Part shown: positions 19,266 through 27,971 of the stretch, piece by piece
Numbering within the stretch: position 1 is the stretch's first letter
How the letters are laid out: each line of letters starts with the position of its first letter
NCBI RefSeq assembly: GCF_021491915.1
Contig: NZ_CP090836.1
Coordinates: 2,838,501-2,902,500, forward strand
Length of the DNA: 64,000 bases
Reading direction: 5' to 3'
DNA from: Paracoccus everestensis
GTDB taxonomy: Bacteria > Pseudomonadota > Alphaproteobacteria > Rhodobacterales > Rhodobacteraceae
Notes under the pieces: generated by a model
What the model saw: only the letters and a program-made list of their open reading frames with translations
Told to the model about the DNA's origin: nothing
The model's database searches: none
Translations under genes and position numbers: made by a program

Positions 19266-20867
19266 ATGACGGAATGGTGGCGCGACGCGGTGATCTATCA
19301 GATCTATCCCCGAAGCTTTCAGGACAGCAACGGCGACGGCATCGGCGACCTGCCCGGCATCACGCGGCGGCTGGACCATGTCGCATCGCTGGGCGTGGAC
19401 GCGATCTGGCTGTCGCCGATCTTCACCTCGCCCATGAAGGACATGGGTTATGATGTCAGCGATTATTGCGACATCGACCCGCTGTTCGGGACGCTTGCCG
19501 ATTTCGATGCGCTTGTTGCCCGCGCGCACGATCTGGGGCTGAAGGTCATCATCGACCAGGTGATCAGCCATTCCAGCGACAAGCATCCCTGGTTCGCCGA
19601 AAGCCGCCAAAGCCGGGACAACGACCGCGCCGACTGGTATGTCTGGGCGGATCCCAATCCCGACGGCACCCCGCCCAACAACTGGCCATCCGTCTTCGGC
19701 GGCCCCGCCTGGGAATGGGAGCCGCGGCGGCGCCAGTATTACCTGCACAACTTCCTGATCGAACAGCCCGACCTGAACCTGTGGAACCGCGACGTGCAGG
19801 ACGCGCTTCTGGGCACGATGCGCTTCTGGCTGGACCGGGGCGTGGACGGGTTCCGGCTGGATACCGTCAACTTCTATTTCCACGATGCCCGGCTGCGGAA
19901 CAATCCGCCCAGTCCCGACCACGCTGCGCCGGATACCTATAACTACCAGCACCATGTCTATTCCAAGAACCGGCCGGAAAACATCGCCTTCCTGAAGCGG
20001 ATGCGCAAGCTGACCGACGACTACGACGCCCGCATGATGGTGGGCGAGGTGGGCGAAAGCGGCGACACCTCGATCCGCATCATGGCCGAATACACGGCAG
20101 GGGATGACCGCCTGCATATGTGCTACAGCTTCGAGATGCTGAGCCACGAGTTCACGGCCCGCCATTTCCGCCACACGATCAAAGGCGTCCACCAGGGCGC
20201 GCCCGACGCCCATGCCTGCTGGTCCTTTTCCAACCATGACGTGTTCCGCCACGTGACACGCTGGCTGCCCCATGCGGAATCGCCCGAAGCCATGGCCCGG
20301 CAGGCGGCGGCGATGCTGCTGTCCTTCCCCGGCACCATCTGCCTTTATCAGGGCGAGGAACTGGGCCAGACCGAAACCGACCTTTCCTATGACGAACTGA
20401 CCGACCCCCCTGCCCTGCGCTTCTGGCCCGAGATCAAGGGCCGCGACGGCTGCCGCACCCCCATGGTCTGGGACGACAGCCCCCATGCGGGCTTTTCGAC
20501 AACCAAGCCCTGGCTGCCGGTCAAGGAACCCCAGGCAGCCCGCGCCGTGACCGGACAGCAGGACGGCAACGACAGCGTGCTGTCAGCCTATCGCGCCACC
20601 ATCGCCTTCCGTAAATCGCAGATGCCGCTGCGGGTGGGGGATACCGCATTCCTGGACCTGCCCGAACCGATCCTGGCCTTTCATCGCGGCACCGGGGACC
20701 AGGTGCTGACCTGCGTCTTCAACCTGTCCCCCAACCCGGCCACGCTGACCCTGTCGGACAAGGCGGACCTGACCGGACCATCGCAAGCCGCCCTGTCGGG
20801 CAGGGTGCTGAGCCTGCCGCCGAACGGATTCGCCTGGCTGGACGGTCCGGTCAGCCTGCTGGCCTGA
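19266..20867 (+). CDS. GH13 alpha-glucosidase (oligo-1,6-glucosidase/AglA type)
   Basis: A 533-residue GH13 enzyme with the full catalytic set: nucleophile Asp199 (GFRLDTVN), acid/base Glu261 (VGEVGE) and transition-state Asp325 (FSNHD). The opening WWRDAVIYQIYPRSFQDSNG is typical of the alpha-glucosidase subgroup. No signal peptide, so it acts in the cytoplasm on imported or glycogen-derived oligosaccharides. The ATG at 19266 follows an AGGAG at 19255-19259. It is divergent from the glg operon and may share its regulation. Confidence 0.9.
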   Translation: MTEWWRDAVIYQIYPRSFQDSNGDGIGDLPGITRRLDHVASLGVDAIWLSPIFTSPMKDMGYDVSDYCDIDPLFGTLADFDALVARAHDLGLKVIIDQVISHSSDKHPWFAESRQSRDNDRADWYVWADPNPDGTPPNNWPSVFGGPAWEWEPRRRQYYLHNFLIEQPDLNLWNRDVQDALLGTMRFWLDRGVDGFRLDTVNFYFHDARLRNNPPSPDHAAPDTYNYQHHVYSKNRPENIAFLKRMRKLTDDYDARMMVGEVGESGDTSIRIMAEYTAGDDRLHMCYSFEMLSHEFTARHFRHTIKGVHQGAPDAHACWSFSNHDVFRHVTRWLPHAESPEAMARQAAAMLLSFPGTICLYQGEELGQTETDLSYDELTDPPALRFWPEIKGRDGCRTPMVWDDSPHAGFSTTKPWLPVKEPQAARAVTGQQDGNDSVLSAYRATIAFRKSQMPLRVGDTAFLDLPEPILAFHRGTGDQVLTCVFNLSPNPATLTLSDKADLTGPSQAALSGRVLSLPPNGFAWLDGPVSLLA

Positions 20868-21050
20868 TCAGTCGGGGTTGCGCCGCAGGAACAGTTCATA
20901 GGCCAGATAAAGACCGGCAGCCCCCGACAACAGCGCCCAGAAGGGGCTGCCGGTATAGATTTCGACCCCCGCCCAGGCCAGCGGCACCACCACGCACAAC
21001 ACCCGCACCCACAGGTGGCGGAAAAACGGTGCATTCGGATCAACCAGCAT
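20868..21050 (-). CDS. DUF3329-like small membrane protein
   Basis: A 60-residue protein with two hydrophobic segments (about 14-30 and 35-53) and the phrase TGSPFWALL, which I associate with DUF3329-type proteins of this family. Function unknown. Its stop abuts the stop of the convergent alpha-glucosidase. It lies 63 bp downstream of the LysR gene on the same strand, but a hairpin repeat separates them. Confidence 0.65.
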   Translation of the reverse strand: MLVDPNAPFFRHLWVRVLCVVVPLAWAGVEIYTGSPFWALLSGAAGLYLAYELFLRRNPD

Positions 21051-21065
21051 CTTGTACGGCTCCTG

Positions 21066-21113
21066 CTTTTGCCTTGGTTCAAATATCCCGGGGGTCCGGG
21101 GGCTGGCCCCCGG
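21066..21113 (-). repeat. 3'-end hairpin repeat, copy B (after lysR)
   Basis: On the minus strand a hairpin CCGGGGG-CCAG-CCCCCGG (21113-21096) begins directly after the LysR stop codon and is followed by ACCCCCGGGATATTTGAACC and AAGGCAAAAG. It has the same layout as the copies at 3603 and 3666, and probably terminates or stabilises the lysR transcript. Confidence 0.7.
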
Positions 21114-22013
21114 CTATCCCAATCCCGCCAGCCAAGGCGGAGCATCGGCAAGGGCAGCCGCCACATGGTCTATAAAGGCGCGCGTTTTCCTGGGCATCGG
21201 CCGGACCTGTGGCCAGACCACGCTGATGGGCAGGGGTTCCTGTGCCAGGCCGGGCAGCAGCCGCACCAGCCGCCCGTCGCGCAGTGCGTCATGGACGATG
21301 AACATCGGCAACAGCGCCAGTCCCAACCCGCCAATCGCCAAGTCGCGCATCGCCTCGCCGTTGTTGGCGGTGATCCGGCCCAGGGGAGGGGGCGGCACGT
21401 CCCCAAAGGGCCAGATGTCGCCCAGCCGCGCGTTGAGATAGCCGATGGCGCGGTGGCGCGACAGATCGGCAGGGGTTTCGACCGCGCCGTGCAGGGCCAG
21501 GTAATCCGGGCTTGCCACCAGCGCGCGGGGATCGGCGCAGACCCGGCGGGCCATCAGGCTGCTGTCCTTCATCACGCCGATGCGCAGGCCCACATCGAAC
21601 CCGGCCCGGCCCAGGTCGGCCAACTGGTCGTCGTAATCCAGCACGATTTCCAGCCCCGGATGGGCACGGGCAAAACCGGCGATCACCGGACCAAGATGGC
21701 GGATGCCGAAGCTCATCGGGGCGGCGATGGCCAGGCGACCGCGCAGGTCGGTTTGCGCGCCCACGCTTTCGGTCGCCGCGACCAGTTCGGCCAAGGCCGG
21801 GCGCAGCCGGTCGGCCAGGGCCAGGGCGGCGTCCGTGGGCGCGATGCGGCCCGCATGTCGGGTGAACAAGGCCACGCCCAGGGCCGCCTCGAAATCGCTG
21901 ATCCGCTTGCTGACGACGGATTTCGACAGATCCGCCCGCGCCGCAGCGCCCGAAATGCTGCCCGCGTCCAGCACGGCCAGAAACGTCCGAATGTCGCTGA
22001 TCGACCAATCCAT
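21114..22013 (-). CDS. LysR family transcriptional regulator
   Basis: A 299-residue LysR regulator: winged HTH at residues 1-60 ([20 protein letters not shown]) and a co-inducer-binding domain from about 90 to 295. It is divergent from the VOC dioxygenase gene at 22136 across 122 bp, so it is the natural candidate regulator of that gene and the following FMN reductase. By analogy with quinone-responsive LysR regulators the inducer might be a quinone or catechol, but that is inference from neighbours only. Confidence 0.88.
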   Translation of the reverse strand: MDWSISDIRTFLAVLDAGSISGAAARADLSKSVVSKRISDFEAALGVALFTRHAGRIAPTDAALALADRLRPALAELVAATESVGAQTDLRGRLAIAAPMSFGIRHLGPVIAGFARAHPGLEIVLDYDDQLADLGRAGFDVGLRIGVMKDSSLMARRVCADPRALVASPDYLALHGAVETPADLSRHRAIGYLNARLGDIWPFGDVPPPPLGRITANNGEAMRDLAIGGLGLALLPMFIVHDALRDGRLVRLLPGLAQEPLPISVVWPQVRPMPRKTRAFIDHVAAALADAPPWLAGLG

Positions 22014-22135
22014 GCGTGCAACATACCCCGCGCCCGGCCGTTCGCAAGAACCGAACGCCGCATTGCCTGTCAGGCGGCTGTCCCGAACGGCCTGTCTGCG
22101 CCATATTGGGATGGAGCAAGGAAGGGAACCGCATC

Positions 22136-23077
22136 ATGCAACTGACCGGCATCCACCACCTGACCGCGATCACCGCCGACGCGGCAGGCAACAACCGTTT
22201 CTATACCGAAACCCTGGGCTTGCGCCGGGTCAAGAAGACGGTGAACCAGGACGATACCTCGGCCTATCACCTGTTCTTCGCCGATGGGGCGGGCACGCCC
22301 GGCACCGACATCACATTCTTCGACTGGCCGGCGGCCCGGGAACGGCGCGGCACGCATTCGATCAGCCGCACAGGGTTGCGCGTGGCGGAAGACAGCCTGG
22401 ACTGGTGGGCCGCCCGCCTGTCCGACAAGGGCGTGACGATCGGCAAGGTCACGATGCTGGATGGCCGCGCCAGCCTGGATATCGAGGATCCCGAAGGCCA
22501 GCGGCTGCGCCTTGTGGGCGCGCCCGACCCGGCGGGGCAGCCCTGGGATCATAGCCCCGTCCCGACGCAGCACCAGATCCATGGGCTTGGCCCGATCACC
22601 ATATCCGTCCCCGACCTGGCCCCGACCGAAGCGTTGCTGACCCAGGTCATGAACATGATTCGCCTGCGCGATTATCCCAGTCCCGACGGGCAGGGGACGG
22701 TCCATGTGTTCGCGATGGGCGCGGGCGGGGCTGCGGCGGAACTGCACGTCGCGGTGCAGCCGGGCCTGCCGCCTGCGCAACAGGGGGCGGGCGGGGTCCA
22801 CCACGTCGCCTTCCGCGTGCCCGACACGGCGGCGCTGACCGACTGGGCGAACCGCGTCCGCACCTTCCGCCTGCCCAGTTCCGGCGAGGTCGAGCGTTTC
22901 TATTTCCGCTCGCTCTATTTCCGCGAGCCGGGCGGCAACCTGTTCGAACTGGCGACCGACGGGCCGGGCTTCGACGTGGACGAGCCGCGCGAAACCATGG
23001 GTCAGGGCCTGTCCCTGCCGCCCTTCCTGGAAGGCAGGCGCGCCGCCATCGAGGCAGGGTTGAAACCGCTGGACTAA
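22136..23077 (+). CDS. MhqO-type ring-cleaving dioxygenase (VOC superfamily)
   Basis: A 313-residue double-VOC protein of the MhqO/YkcA group. Metal-ligand positions are intact: GIHHLTAIT at the N-terminus (His7/His8), [10 protein letters not shown] in the second half and [10 protein letters not shown] near the end. Relatives cleave hydroquinone- or catechol-like rings with Fe(II). The ATG at 22136 has GGAAGGGAA upstream; the longer open frame overlaps the divergent control region. It heads a small operon with an FMN reductase and another VOC enzyme. Confidence 0.85.
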   Translation: MQLTGIHHLTAITADAAGNNRFYTETLGLRRVKKTVNQDDTSAYHLFFADGAGTPGTDITFFDWPAARERRGTHSISRTGLRVAEDSLDWWAARLSDKGVTIGKVTMLDGRASLDIEDPEGQRLRLVGAPDPAGQPWDHSPVPTQHQIHGLGPITISVPDLAPTEALLTQVMNMIRLRDYPSPDGQGTVHVFAMGAGGAAAELHVAVQPGLPPAQQGAGGVHHVAFRVPDTAALTDWANRVRTFRLPSSGEVERFYFRSLYFREPGGNLFELATDGPGFDVDEPRETMGQGLSLPPFLEGRRAAIEAGLKPLD

Positions 23078-23126
23078 GCAAAGTCCCGGGGGCACCCTGT
23101 TCCCGGGTTTCACCGAAAGGACGCGC

Positions 23127-23687
23127 ATGACCACCATCCTCGGCCTGTCGGGCAGCCTGCGCCGCGCCTCGTTGAACGGGGGGCTGCTGCGTGCGGCCCG
23201 CGACAGCGCGCCGGGCGGCGTTCGGGTGATCATCGGCGATATCACCCGGGTGCCGCTTTACAATGGCGACGAGGAAGCCGCCCATGGCACGCCCCCTGCA
23301 GTCGCGGCGTTGAACGAACAACTGGCGCAGGCGGACGGGCTGCTGCTGGCGACGCCCGAATACAACAACGGCATTCCGGGCGTGTTCAAGAACGTCATCG
23401 ACTGGATGTCGCGGGGCGAGGGGCTGGCGCTGTTCGCAGGCAAGCCCGTTGCGGTGATGGGCGCATCGCCGGGCGGGTTCGGGACCACCCAGGCGCAAAC
23501 GCATTGGTGGCCCGTGCTGCGGACCTTGAAGACCCGGCCTTGGTGGGACGGCCGCCTGATGGTGTCGCGCGCGGGCGGGCTGTTCGACGCCGATGGCAAC
23601 CTGACCGACGACAAGACCCGGGCGCTTGTCGCGGATTTCGTGGCGGGATTTGCCGCCAGCCTGTCCCGGGGAAAGGATCGGCCATGA
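23127..23687 (+). CDS. NADPH-dependent FMN reductase
   Basis: A 186-residue flavodoxin-fold oxidoreductase. The FMN phosphate loop is GSLRRASLN (residues 8-16) and the second flavin loop is TPEYNNGIPGVFKNVIDW. Members reduce quinones, azo dyes or chromate using NADPH. Placement between two VOC dioxygenase genes points to two-electron quinone reduction ahead of ring cleavage. Its stop overlaps the next start as ATGA. Confidence 0.88.
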   Translation: MTTILGLSGSLRRASLNGGLLRAARDSAPGGVRVIIGDITRVPLYNGDEEAAHGTPPAVAALNEQLAQADGLLLATPEYNNGIPGVFKNVIDWMSRGEGLALFAGKPVAVMGASPGGFGTTQAQTHWWPVLRTLKTRPWWDGRLMVSRAGGLFDADGNLTDDKTRALVADFVAGFAASLSRGKDRP

Positions 23688-24442
23688 CCCCCGCCATTGA
23701 CCATATTGCCCTGACCGTGCGCGACCTGCCCGCCATGACGGCGTTCTATCGCGACGCGCTTGGCCTGACCTCGCTGGGCGGCGACGGCGAAACCGCGCGG
23801 CTTGGCGCGGGTGGCCGCACCTTGCTGGAATTGCGCGGCGACCACACTGCCCGGCCCCGCGATCCGCGCCAGGCCGGATTGTTCCACACCGCCTTCCTGC
23901 TGCCCGAACGCGCCGATCTGGCCCGCTGGCTGCGCCATGCGGCGGAAATACACGTTCCCTTGACCGGGGCCAGCGACCACGGCGTCAGCGAGGCGCTCTA
24001 TCTCGACGATCCCGAGGGCAACGGCATCGAGATTTATTGGGACCGTCCGCCGTCTGACTGGATCCGCGATGGCGACCGGATCGAAATGTTCACGCACAGG
24101 CTGGATCTGGACGACCTGCTGTCGGCCCCGGAGGCCCTCTGGCAAGGCCTGCCCCAGGGCAGCGCCATCGGCCATGTCCATCTGCAGGTCGGTGATCTTG
24201 ACCGGGCGGACGCTTTCTTTTCGGGCGACCTTGGCCTGACCCGCACCTTCGATGCCCATGGCGGCGCCTGGTACGGCTGGAACGGTTACCATCACCACCT
24301 TGCCGGGAATACCTGGAACAGCCGGGACGCTGGGATGCGCGATGCGGGAATGGCGGGCCTGGCCGAGGTGGCCGTTCACGATCCCGCCCGCGCGGGACAG
24401 CAGATTGCCGATCCCTGGGGAACCCCGTTCCGCTTCGTCTGA
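23684..24442 (+). CDS. CatE-type VOC dioxygenase
   Basis: A 252-residue protein with two VOC modules (about 1-125 and 155-252). Recognisable positions are IDHIALTVRD, DPEGNGIEIYWDRP (metal Glu) and the second module IGHVHLQVGDL. It resembles B. subtilis CatE (catechol 2,3-dioxygenase) in layout. The start overlaps the FMN reductase stop. The last module ends abruptly after DPWGTPFRFV, which is normal for this group. Confidence 0.83.
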   Translation: MTPAIDHIALTVRDLPAMTAFYRDALGLTSLGGDGETARLGAGGRTLLELRGDHTARPRDPRQAGLFHTAFLLPERADLARWLRHAAEIHVPLTGASDHGVSEALYLDDPEGNGIEIYWDRPPSDWIRDGDRIEMFTHRLDLDDLLSAPEALWQGLPQGSAIGHVHLQVGDLDRADAFFSGDLGLTRTFDAHGGAWYGWNGYHHHLAGNTWNSRDAGMRDAGMAGLAEVAVHDPARAGQQIADPWGTPFRFV

Positions 24443-24476
24443 CGGCCTTCACGGCAGGGTGTGGTAACGCATTACC

Positions 24477-24773
24477 TTACGCAAAAGCATCCGCCCATTC
24501 GGGATGCCGGGCAAAGCGCGCCGCGACATAGGAACATCGCGGCACGATCCGAAACCCCGACTTGCGCGCATCGGCGACCATGGCATCCACCAAGGCCGCC
24601 GCCGCGCCGGTGCCGCGCAGCGCCTCGGGCGCGCCGGTGTGGTCGGCGCTGACCCGGTCCGGGCCGTGCCGGGTGAAGGTCAGTTCAGCCTCGGCGTCGA
24701 TCCCCGCGATCCGGGCAACATAGCGGCCGTGGCGGGCGTCGGTGTCTTCCCTGGTGATCGTCACCTCAGCCAT
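24477..24773 (-). CDS. Small GNAT-like acetyltransferase (COG2388 type)
   Basis: A 98-residue protein of the short GCN5-like family. It contains the acetyl-CoA-binding turn (LRGTGAAAALVDAMVADAR) and the terminal PRCSYVAARFARHPEWADAF typical of COG2388. The start overlaps the 3' end of the upstream VOC-esterase fusion gene by eight bases, so it is co-translated. The substrate is unknown. Confidence 0.82.
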   Translation of the reverse strand: MAEVTITREDTDARHGRYVARIAGIDAEAELTFTRHGPDRVSADHTGAPEALRGTGAAAALVDAMVADARKSGFRIVPRCSYVAARFARHPEWADAFA

Positions 24774-26280
24774 GATCTGCCCCTGTCATCCAGTCTGCCG
24801 CCGCCGCCAGGTCATCGGCGTTCAGGTCATGTCCCGCCTGCACGACGCGGGCATCCAGGTCGGCCCCCTGCCGGGACAGCCAGTCGTTCAGGCGCGGCGC
24901 ATGGGGACCATAGGGGTCGCGCGCCCCGGTCAGCGTCAGCACCGACAGGCCGGTCAGGTCGGCTTGCGGCAGATCCTCCAGGACCGCCATGGGGCGCATC
25001 AGGATCGCACGGCGGATCAGCCCCGGCTGCAACCCCATCACGGCGGCGGCGAAGTTCGCGCCATTGCTGTATCCCATCACCGTGATCCGCGCCGGATCCA
25101 GGTCATAGGCGGCAAGTGCGCCGGTCCAGAAACCGGCGAAAACCTCGGCCTCGGCGCGGATGTCGTCCTGATCGAAGCTGGTCATGGAAATGCGGCGAAA
25201 GAACCGCGCCACGCCTTCCTCGGTCGAACGGCCCCGCACGCCCAGCAACGTGGCATGGGGCGCGATGCGGTGGGCCAGGGGCATCAGGTCGGCCTCGGTC
25301 CCGCCGGTGCCGTGCAGCAGCACCATGGCCGAGCCGTCCTGCTGATCGGTCTGGCGCAGCCGATGCACAAAGGGAAGCTGTCTCATCCTTGTCCTTTCCT
25401 CGCCCGGGCGGGCGAATTGCGGCAAGCGCAGGTGCAGATCGACGGTATCCGGGACATGGGGCGGGATCATCAGGGTCCGGCCCAGGCCGCCCGGTTCGTC
25501 CACCGCCATGCCGGGACCGTCGGTCGCCAGTTCGATCAAGGTATCGCCCGGTTCGCGAACGTAAAGCGAGGTGAAATACTTGCGGTCATGCACCGTCACA
25601 TCGCCCATGTCCCGCAAGGCACTCCGGTGGTCCCCCAATGCCGCAAGATCGGGCACCCGCAGCGCCACATGGTCGATCACGCCCGTTCCCGGGATGCCCG
25701 GCACAAAGCCGGATGCGTCGCGGATGTCGATGGCGTCGGTGTCGGACAGCAGCCGGGTCAACCCGCCTTCGGCCCCGCCCTGGCGATAGCCGAAGGGCCG
25801 CAGGAACGCGGCGGTCTGTTCGGGCACCCCGGACCAGATCGTGAGGGACCGGATGCGGGCGGGGGCGGCGGGCCAGCCGGTATCGGCGGTGTCCGTGCCC
25901 GTCAGCTTGACGATGATGCCATCGGGATCCTTCAGCCGCAGCACAGGCTCGTCCCATTCGCGGACCGGGCCTTCGACACGCAAGCCGCGCTGCATGGCGC
26001 GGGTCAGCCAGTCGCCGATCCGGGCGCGAGGGATGGCCAGGGCGATTTCTGTCACCCGGCCGTGGCCCACACGTCCCGCCGCGCCGTCCTGCCAGACCAG
26101 AAAGCTGACCAGGCTGCCGGGGCTGCCGGCGGGGTCGCCATAGAACAGGTGCAACTGGTCCGCATCCTCGAACCCGGCGGTCTGCTTGACCAGGGACAGG
26201 CCCAGAAAGCCCATCCAGAAATCGACATTGGCCTGAACGTCGCGGGTGATCGCCGTGACGTGATGGATTCCGCTGGTCAT
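24766..26280 (-). CDS. Fused VOC dioxygenase-carboxylesterase (MhqO-MhqD fusion)
   Basis: A 504-residue two-domain protein. Residues 1-290 are an MhqO-type ring-cleaving dioxygenase: GIHHVTAIT (His6/7), His204 in VIDHVALRVP and Glu250 in [10 protein letters not shown] are the probable Fe(II) ligands. Residues 300-504 are a phospholipase/carboxylesterase-type alpha/beta hydrolase: oxyanion LLHGTGG, nucleophile Ser405 in GYSNG, Asp455 and His484. In Bacillus the equivalents MhqO and MhqD are separate proteins induced by methylhydroquinone. The start is the ATG at 26280; the frame is open further upstream but without homologous sequence. Confidence 0.86.
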   Translation of the reverse strand: MTSGIHHVTAITRDVQANVDFWMGFLGLSLVKQTAGFEDADQLHLFYGDPAGSPGSLVSFLVWQDGAAGRVGHGRVTEIALAIPRARIGDWLTRAMQRGLRVEGPVREWDEPVLRLKDPDGIIVKLTGTDTADTGWPAAPARIRSLTIWSGVPEQTAAFLRPFGYRQGGAEGGLTRLLSDTDAIDIRDASGFVPGIPGTGVIDHVALRVPDLAALGDHRSALRDMGDVTVHDRKYFTSLYVREPGDTLIELATDGPGMAVDEPGGLGRTLMIPPHVPDTVDLHLRLPQFARPGEERTRMRQLPFVHRLRQTDQQDGSAMVLLHGTGGTEADLMPLAHRIAPHATLLGVRGRSTEEGVARFFRRISMTSFDQDDIRAEAEVFAGFWTGALAAYDLDPARITVMGYSNGANFAAAVMGLQPGLIRRAILMRPMAVLEDLPQADLTGLSVLTLTGARDPYGPHAPRLNDWLSRQGADLDARVVQAGHDLNADDLAAAADWMTGADHG

Positions 26281-26440
26281 CGCACACCTCTGGTTCAAAC
26301 AGTTGCCCCCAAGATGCGGTTCCTGACCCTTGTCCGCCATCCGTCCCATGGTGGACACGGCGTTCGGCCAGGGCGAACGATTTTTACCTTCGGGTTCTGC
26401 CGCATCGGACCTATCCTGATCGCAGCAACAGGAGGCCCCG
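26281..26440. promoter_or_regulatory. Divergent region between the VOC-esterase fusion and pirin genes
   Basis: This 160-bp region separates the two oppositely directed genes and must hold both promoters. A GGAGG ribosome site (26431-26435) serves pirin. The stretch 26370-26400 is AT-richer than its surroundings. I can define no operator. Confidence 0.3.
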
Positions 26441-27382
26441 ATGAGTTGGAACCCCGCCCTGACGCCCGGCTGCCCCGACGAGGTCGGCCCGGACGCCATC
26501 GAGACGCTGATCATCCCCCGCGCCCGCGACATCGGCGGGTTCGAGGTGCGCCGCGCCCTGCCCGCCCCCAAGCGGCAGATGGTGGGGCCGTTCATCTTCT
26601 TCGACCAGATGGGACCGGCGGAATTCCTGACCGGGCGCGGCGTCGATGTGCGTCCCCATCCCCATATCGGCCTGGGCACCGTCACCTATCTGTATCGCGG
26701 CGACTTTCATCACCGCGACAGCATCGGCACCGATCAGGTCATCACGCCGGGCGCGCTGAACTGGATGGTTGCGGGGCGCGGCGTCACGCATTCCGAACGC
26801 ACATCCGCCGCCGGGCGCGAAGGGCCGCACAGCCTGTTTGGCATCCAGACCTGGATCGCCCTGCCCGAGACGCACGAGGACATGGCGCCCGTTTTTGAAC
26901 ATCATGGGCGCGACGCCCTGCCGGTAATCCGCGATCAGGGCATCGAGGCGCGGCTGATCCTGGGCCGGGCCTATGGTGAAACGGCCCCTGCGACGCTGTA
27001 TTCCGACACCTTCTATCTGAACGTGGTGCTTGGTCCACGCGCCCGCTTTCCCCTGCCCGTCGATCACGAGGATCGCGGCATCTATGTCACCCAGGGCAGC
27101 ATCCGCATCGCGGGCCAGGACTTCGAGGCCGGGCAGATGATGGTGTTCCGCCCAGGCGACGCGATCACCGTGCAGGCGGGCGACCGGGGCGCGCGCCTGA
27201 TGGTCCTTGGCGGGGAAACGCTGGACGGGCCGCGCCATATCTGGTGGAACTTCGTGGCATCGTCGCGCGAACGCATAGACGAGGCGAAACGCCAATGGCG
27301 GGCGGAACGTTGGGGCCAGGGTCTGTTCGACCTGCCGCTCACCGACCGGGCCGAACATATCCCCTTGCCGGAAAGGAACTGA
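26441..27382 (+). CDS. Pirin family protein
   Basis: A 313-residue bicupin. The four metal ligands of pirin are in place with family spacing: His73, His75 (RPHPHIGLGTVTYL), His117 and Glu119 (GVTHSE). Several bacterial pirins have quercetin 2,3-dioxygenase activity, and others act as redox-sensitive regulators. The setting next to ring-cleaving dioxygenases fits an oxidative or flavonoid/quinone role. It is followed after four bases by the DUF924 gene. Confidence 0.9.
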   Translation: MSWNPALTPGCPDEVGPDAIETLIIPRARDIGGFEVRRALPAPKRQMVGPFIFFDQMGPAEFLTGRGVDVRPHPHIGLGTVTYLYRGDFHHRDSIGTDQVITPGALNWMVAGRGVTHSERTSAAGREGPHSLFGIQTWIALPETHEDMAPVFEHHGRDALPVIRDQGIEARLILGRAYGETAPATLYSDTFYLNVVLGPRARFPLPVDHEDRGIYVTQGSIRIAGQDFEAGQMMVFRPGDAITVQAGDRGARLMVLGGETLDGPRHIWWNFVASSRERIDEAKRQWRAERWGQGLFDLPLTDRAEHIPLPERN

Positions 27383-27386
27383 ACCC

Positions 27387-27932
27387 ATGACGATAAAGAC
27401 CGCGCAAGACGTGCTGGACTTCTGGTTTTCCGAAGACGTGGCGCCGAACTGGTTCGTCAAGTCCGATGACATCGACGCCGCGATCCGGGACCGGTTCGCC
27501 GACACCTATCAGGCCGCGCATCGCCGGGAACTGGACGGCTGGGCCGAAACGCCCCAAGGCGCGCTTGCCCTGGTGATCGTGCTGGACCAGTTCCCCCGCA
27601 ACATCTTCCGCGGCAGCGGGCGGGCCTTCGCCTCAAACGACATCGCCCTGGACCACGCCCGCAAGGCCTTGGATGCGGGCTTTGACCAACAGGTGGATGC
27701 AAGGGCACGGCAGTTCTTCTATCTGCCCTTCATGCACAGCGAGGATCTGCCCGACCAGACCCGGTCGGTCGAACTTTACGAGGCCTTGGGCAATGCAAAC
27801 AGCCTGGATTACGCCATCCAGCACCGCGACATCGTCGAACGCTTCGGCCGCTTTCCGCATCGCAATGCTGCCCTGGATCGCCCGAACACCCCAGACGAGG
27901 ATGAATTCCTGAAAACCCACAAGGGTTTCTGA
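27387..27932 (+). CDS. DUF924 family protein
   Basis: A 181-residue alpha-helical protein with the DUF924 phrases DVLDFWFSEDVAPNWF, LDQFPRNIFRG and YLPFMHSEDL. The family is widespread in proteobacteria, has a TPR-like predicted fold and has no assigned role. The four-base gap after pirin makes co-transcription very likely. A short inverted repeat (CCGCT...AGCGG) follows the stop. Confidence 0.9.
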   Translation: MTIKTAQDVLDFWFSEDVAPNWFVKSDDIDAAIRDRFADTYQAAHRRELDGWAETPQGALALVIVLDQFPRNIFRGSGRAFASNDIALDHARKALDAGFDQQVDARARQFFYLPFMHSEDLPDQTRSVELYEALGNANSLDYAIQHRDIVERFGRFPHRNAALDRPNTPDEDEFLKTHKGF

Positions 27933-27958
27933 CCGCTGGACGGCAAGCGGTGACCGGA

Positions 27959-27968
27959 TTATCTATAA
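27959..27968. promoter_or_regulatory. BioR box overlapping the bioR start region
   Basis: TTATCTATAA, a perfect match to the alphaproteobacterial BioR operator, ends three bases before the bioR ATG. At that position bound BioR would block transcription or translation initiation of its own gene, so negative autoregulation is inferred. Confidence 0.8.
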
Positions 27969-27971
27969 TCC

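Noticed and set aside
24477..24773. Toxin-antitoxin module formed by the small GNAT protein
   Set aside because: GNAT toxins of the TacT type are longer and paired with a RHH antitoxin. Here the partner is a 504-residue enzyme, and the sequence fits the COG2388 acetyltransferase group.
24742..26898. A 718-codon plus-strand open frame over the VOC-esterase fusion
   Set aside because: Composition is that of antisense shadow (Arg/Gly/His/Pro), with no motif; the minus-strand gene has two full catalytic sets.
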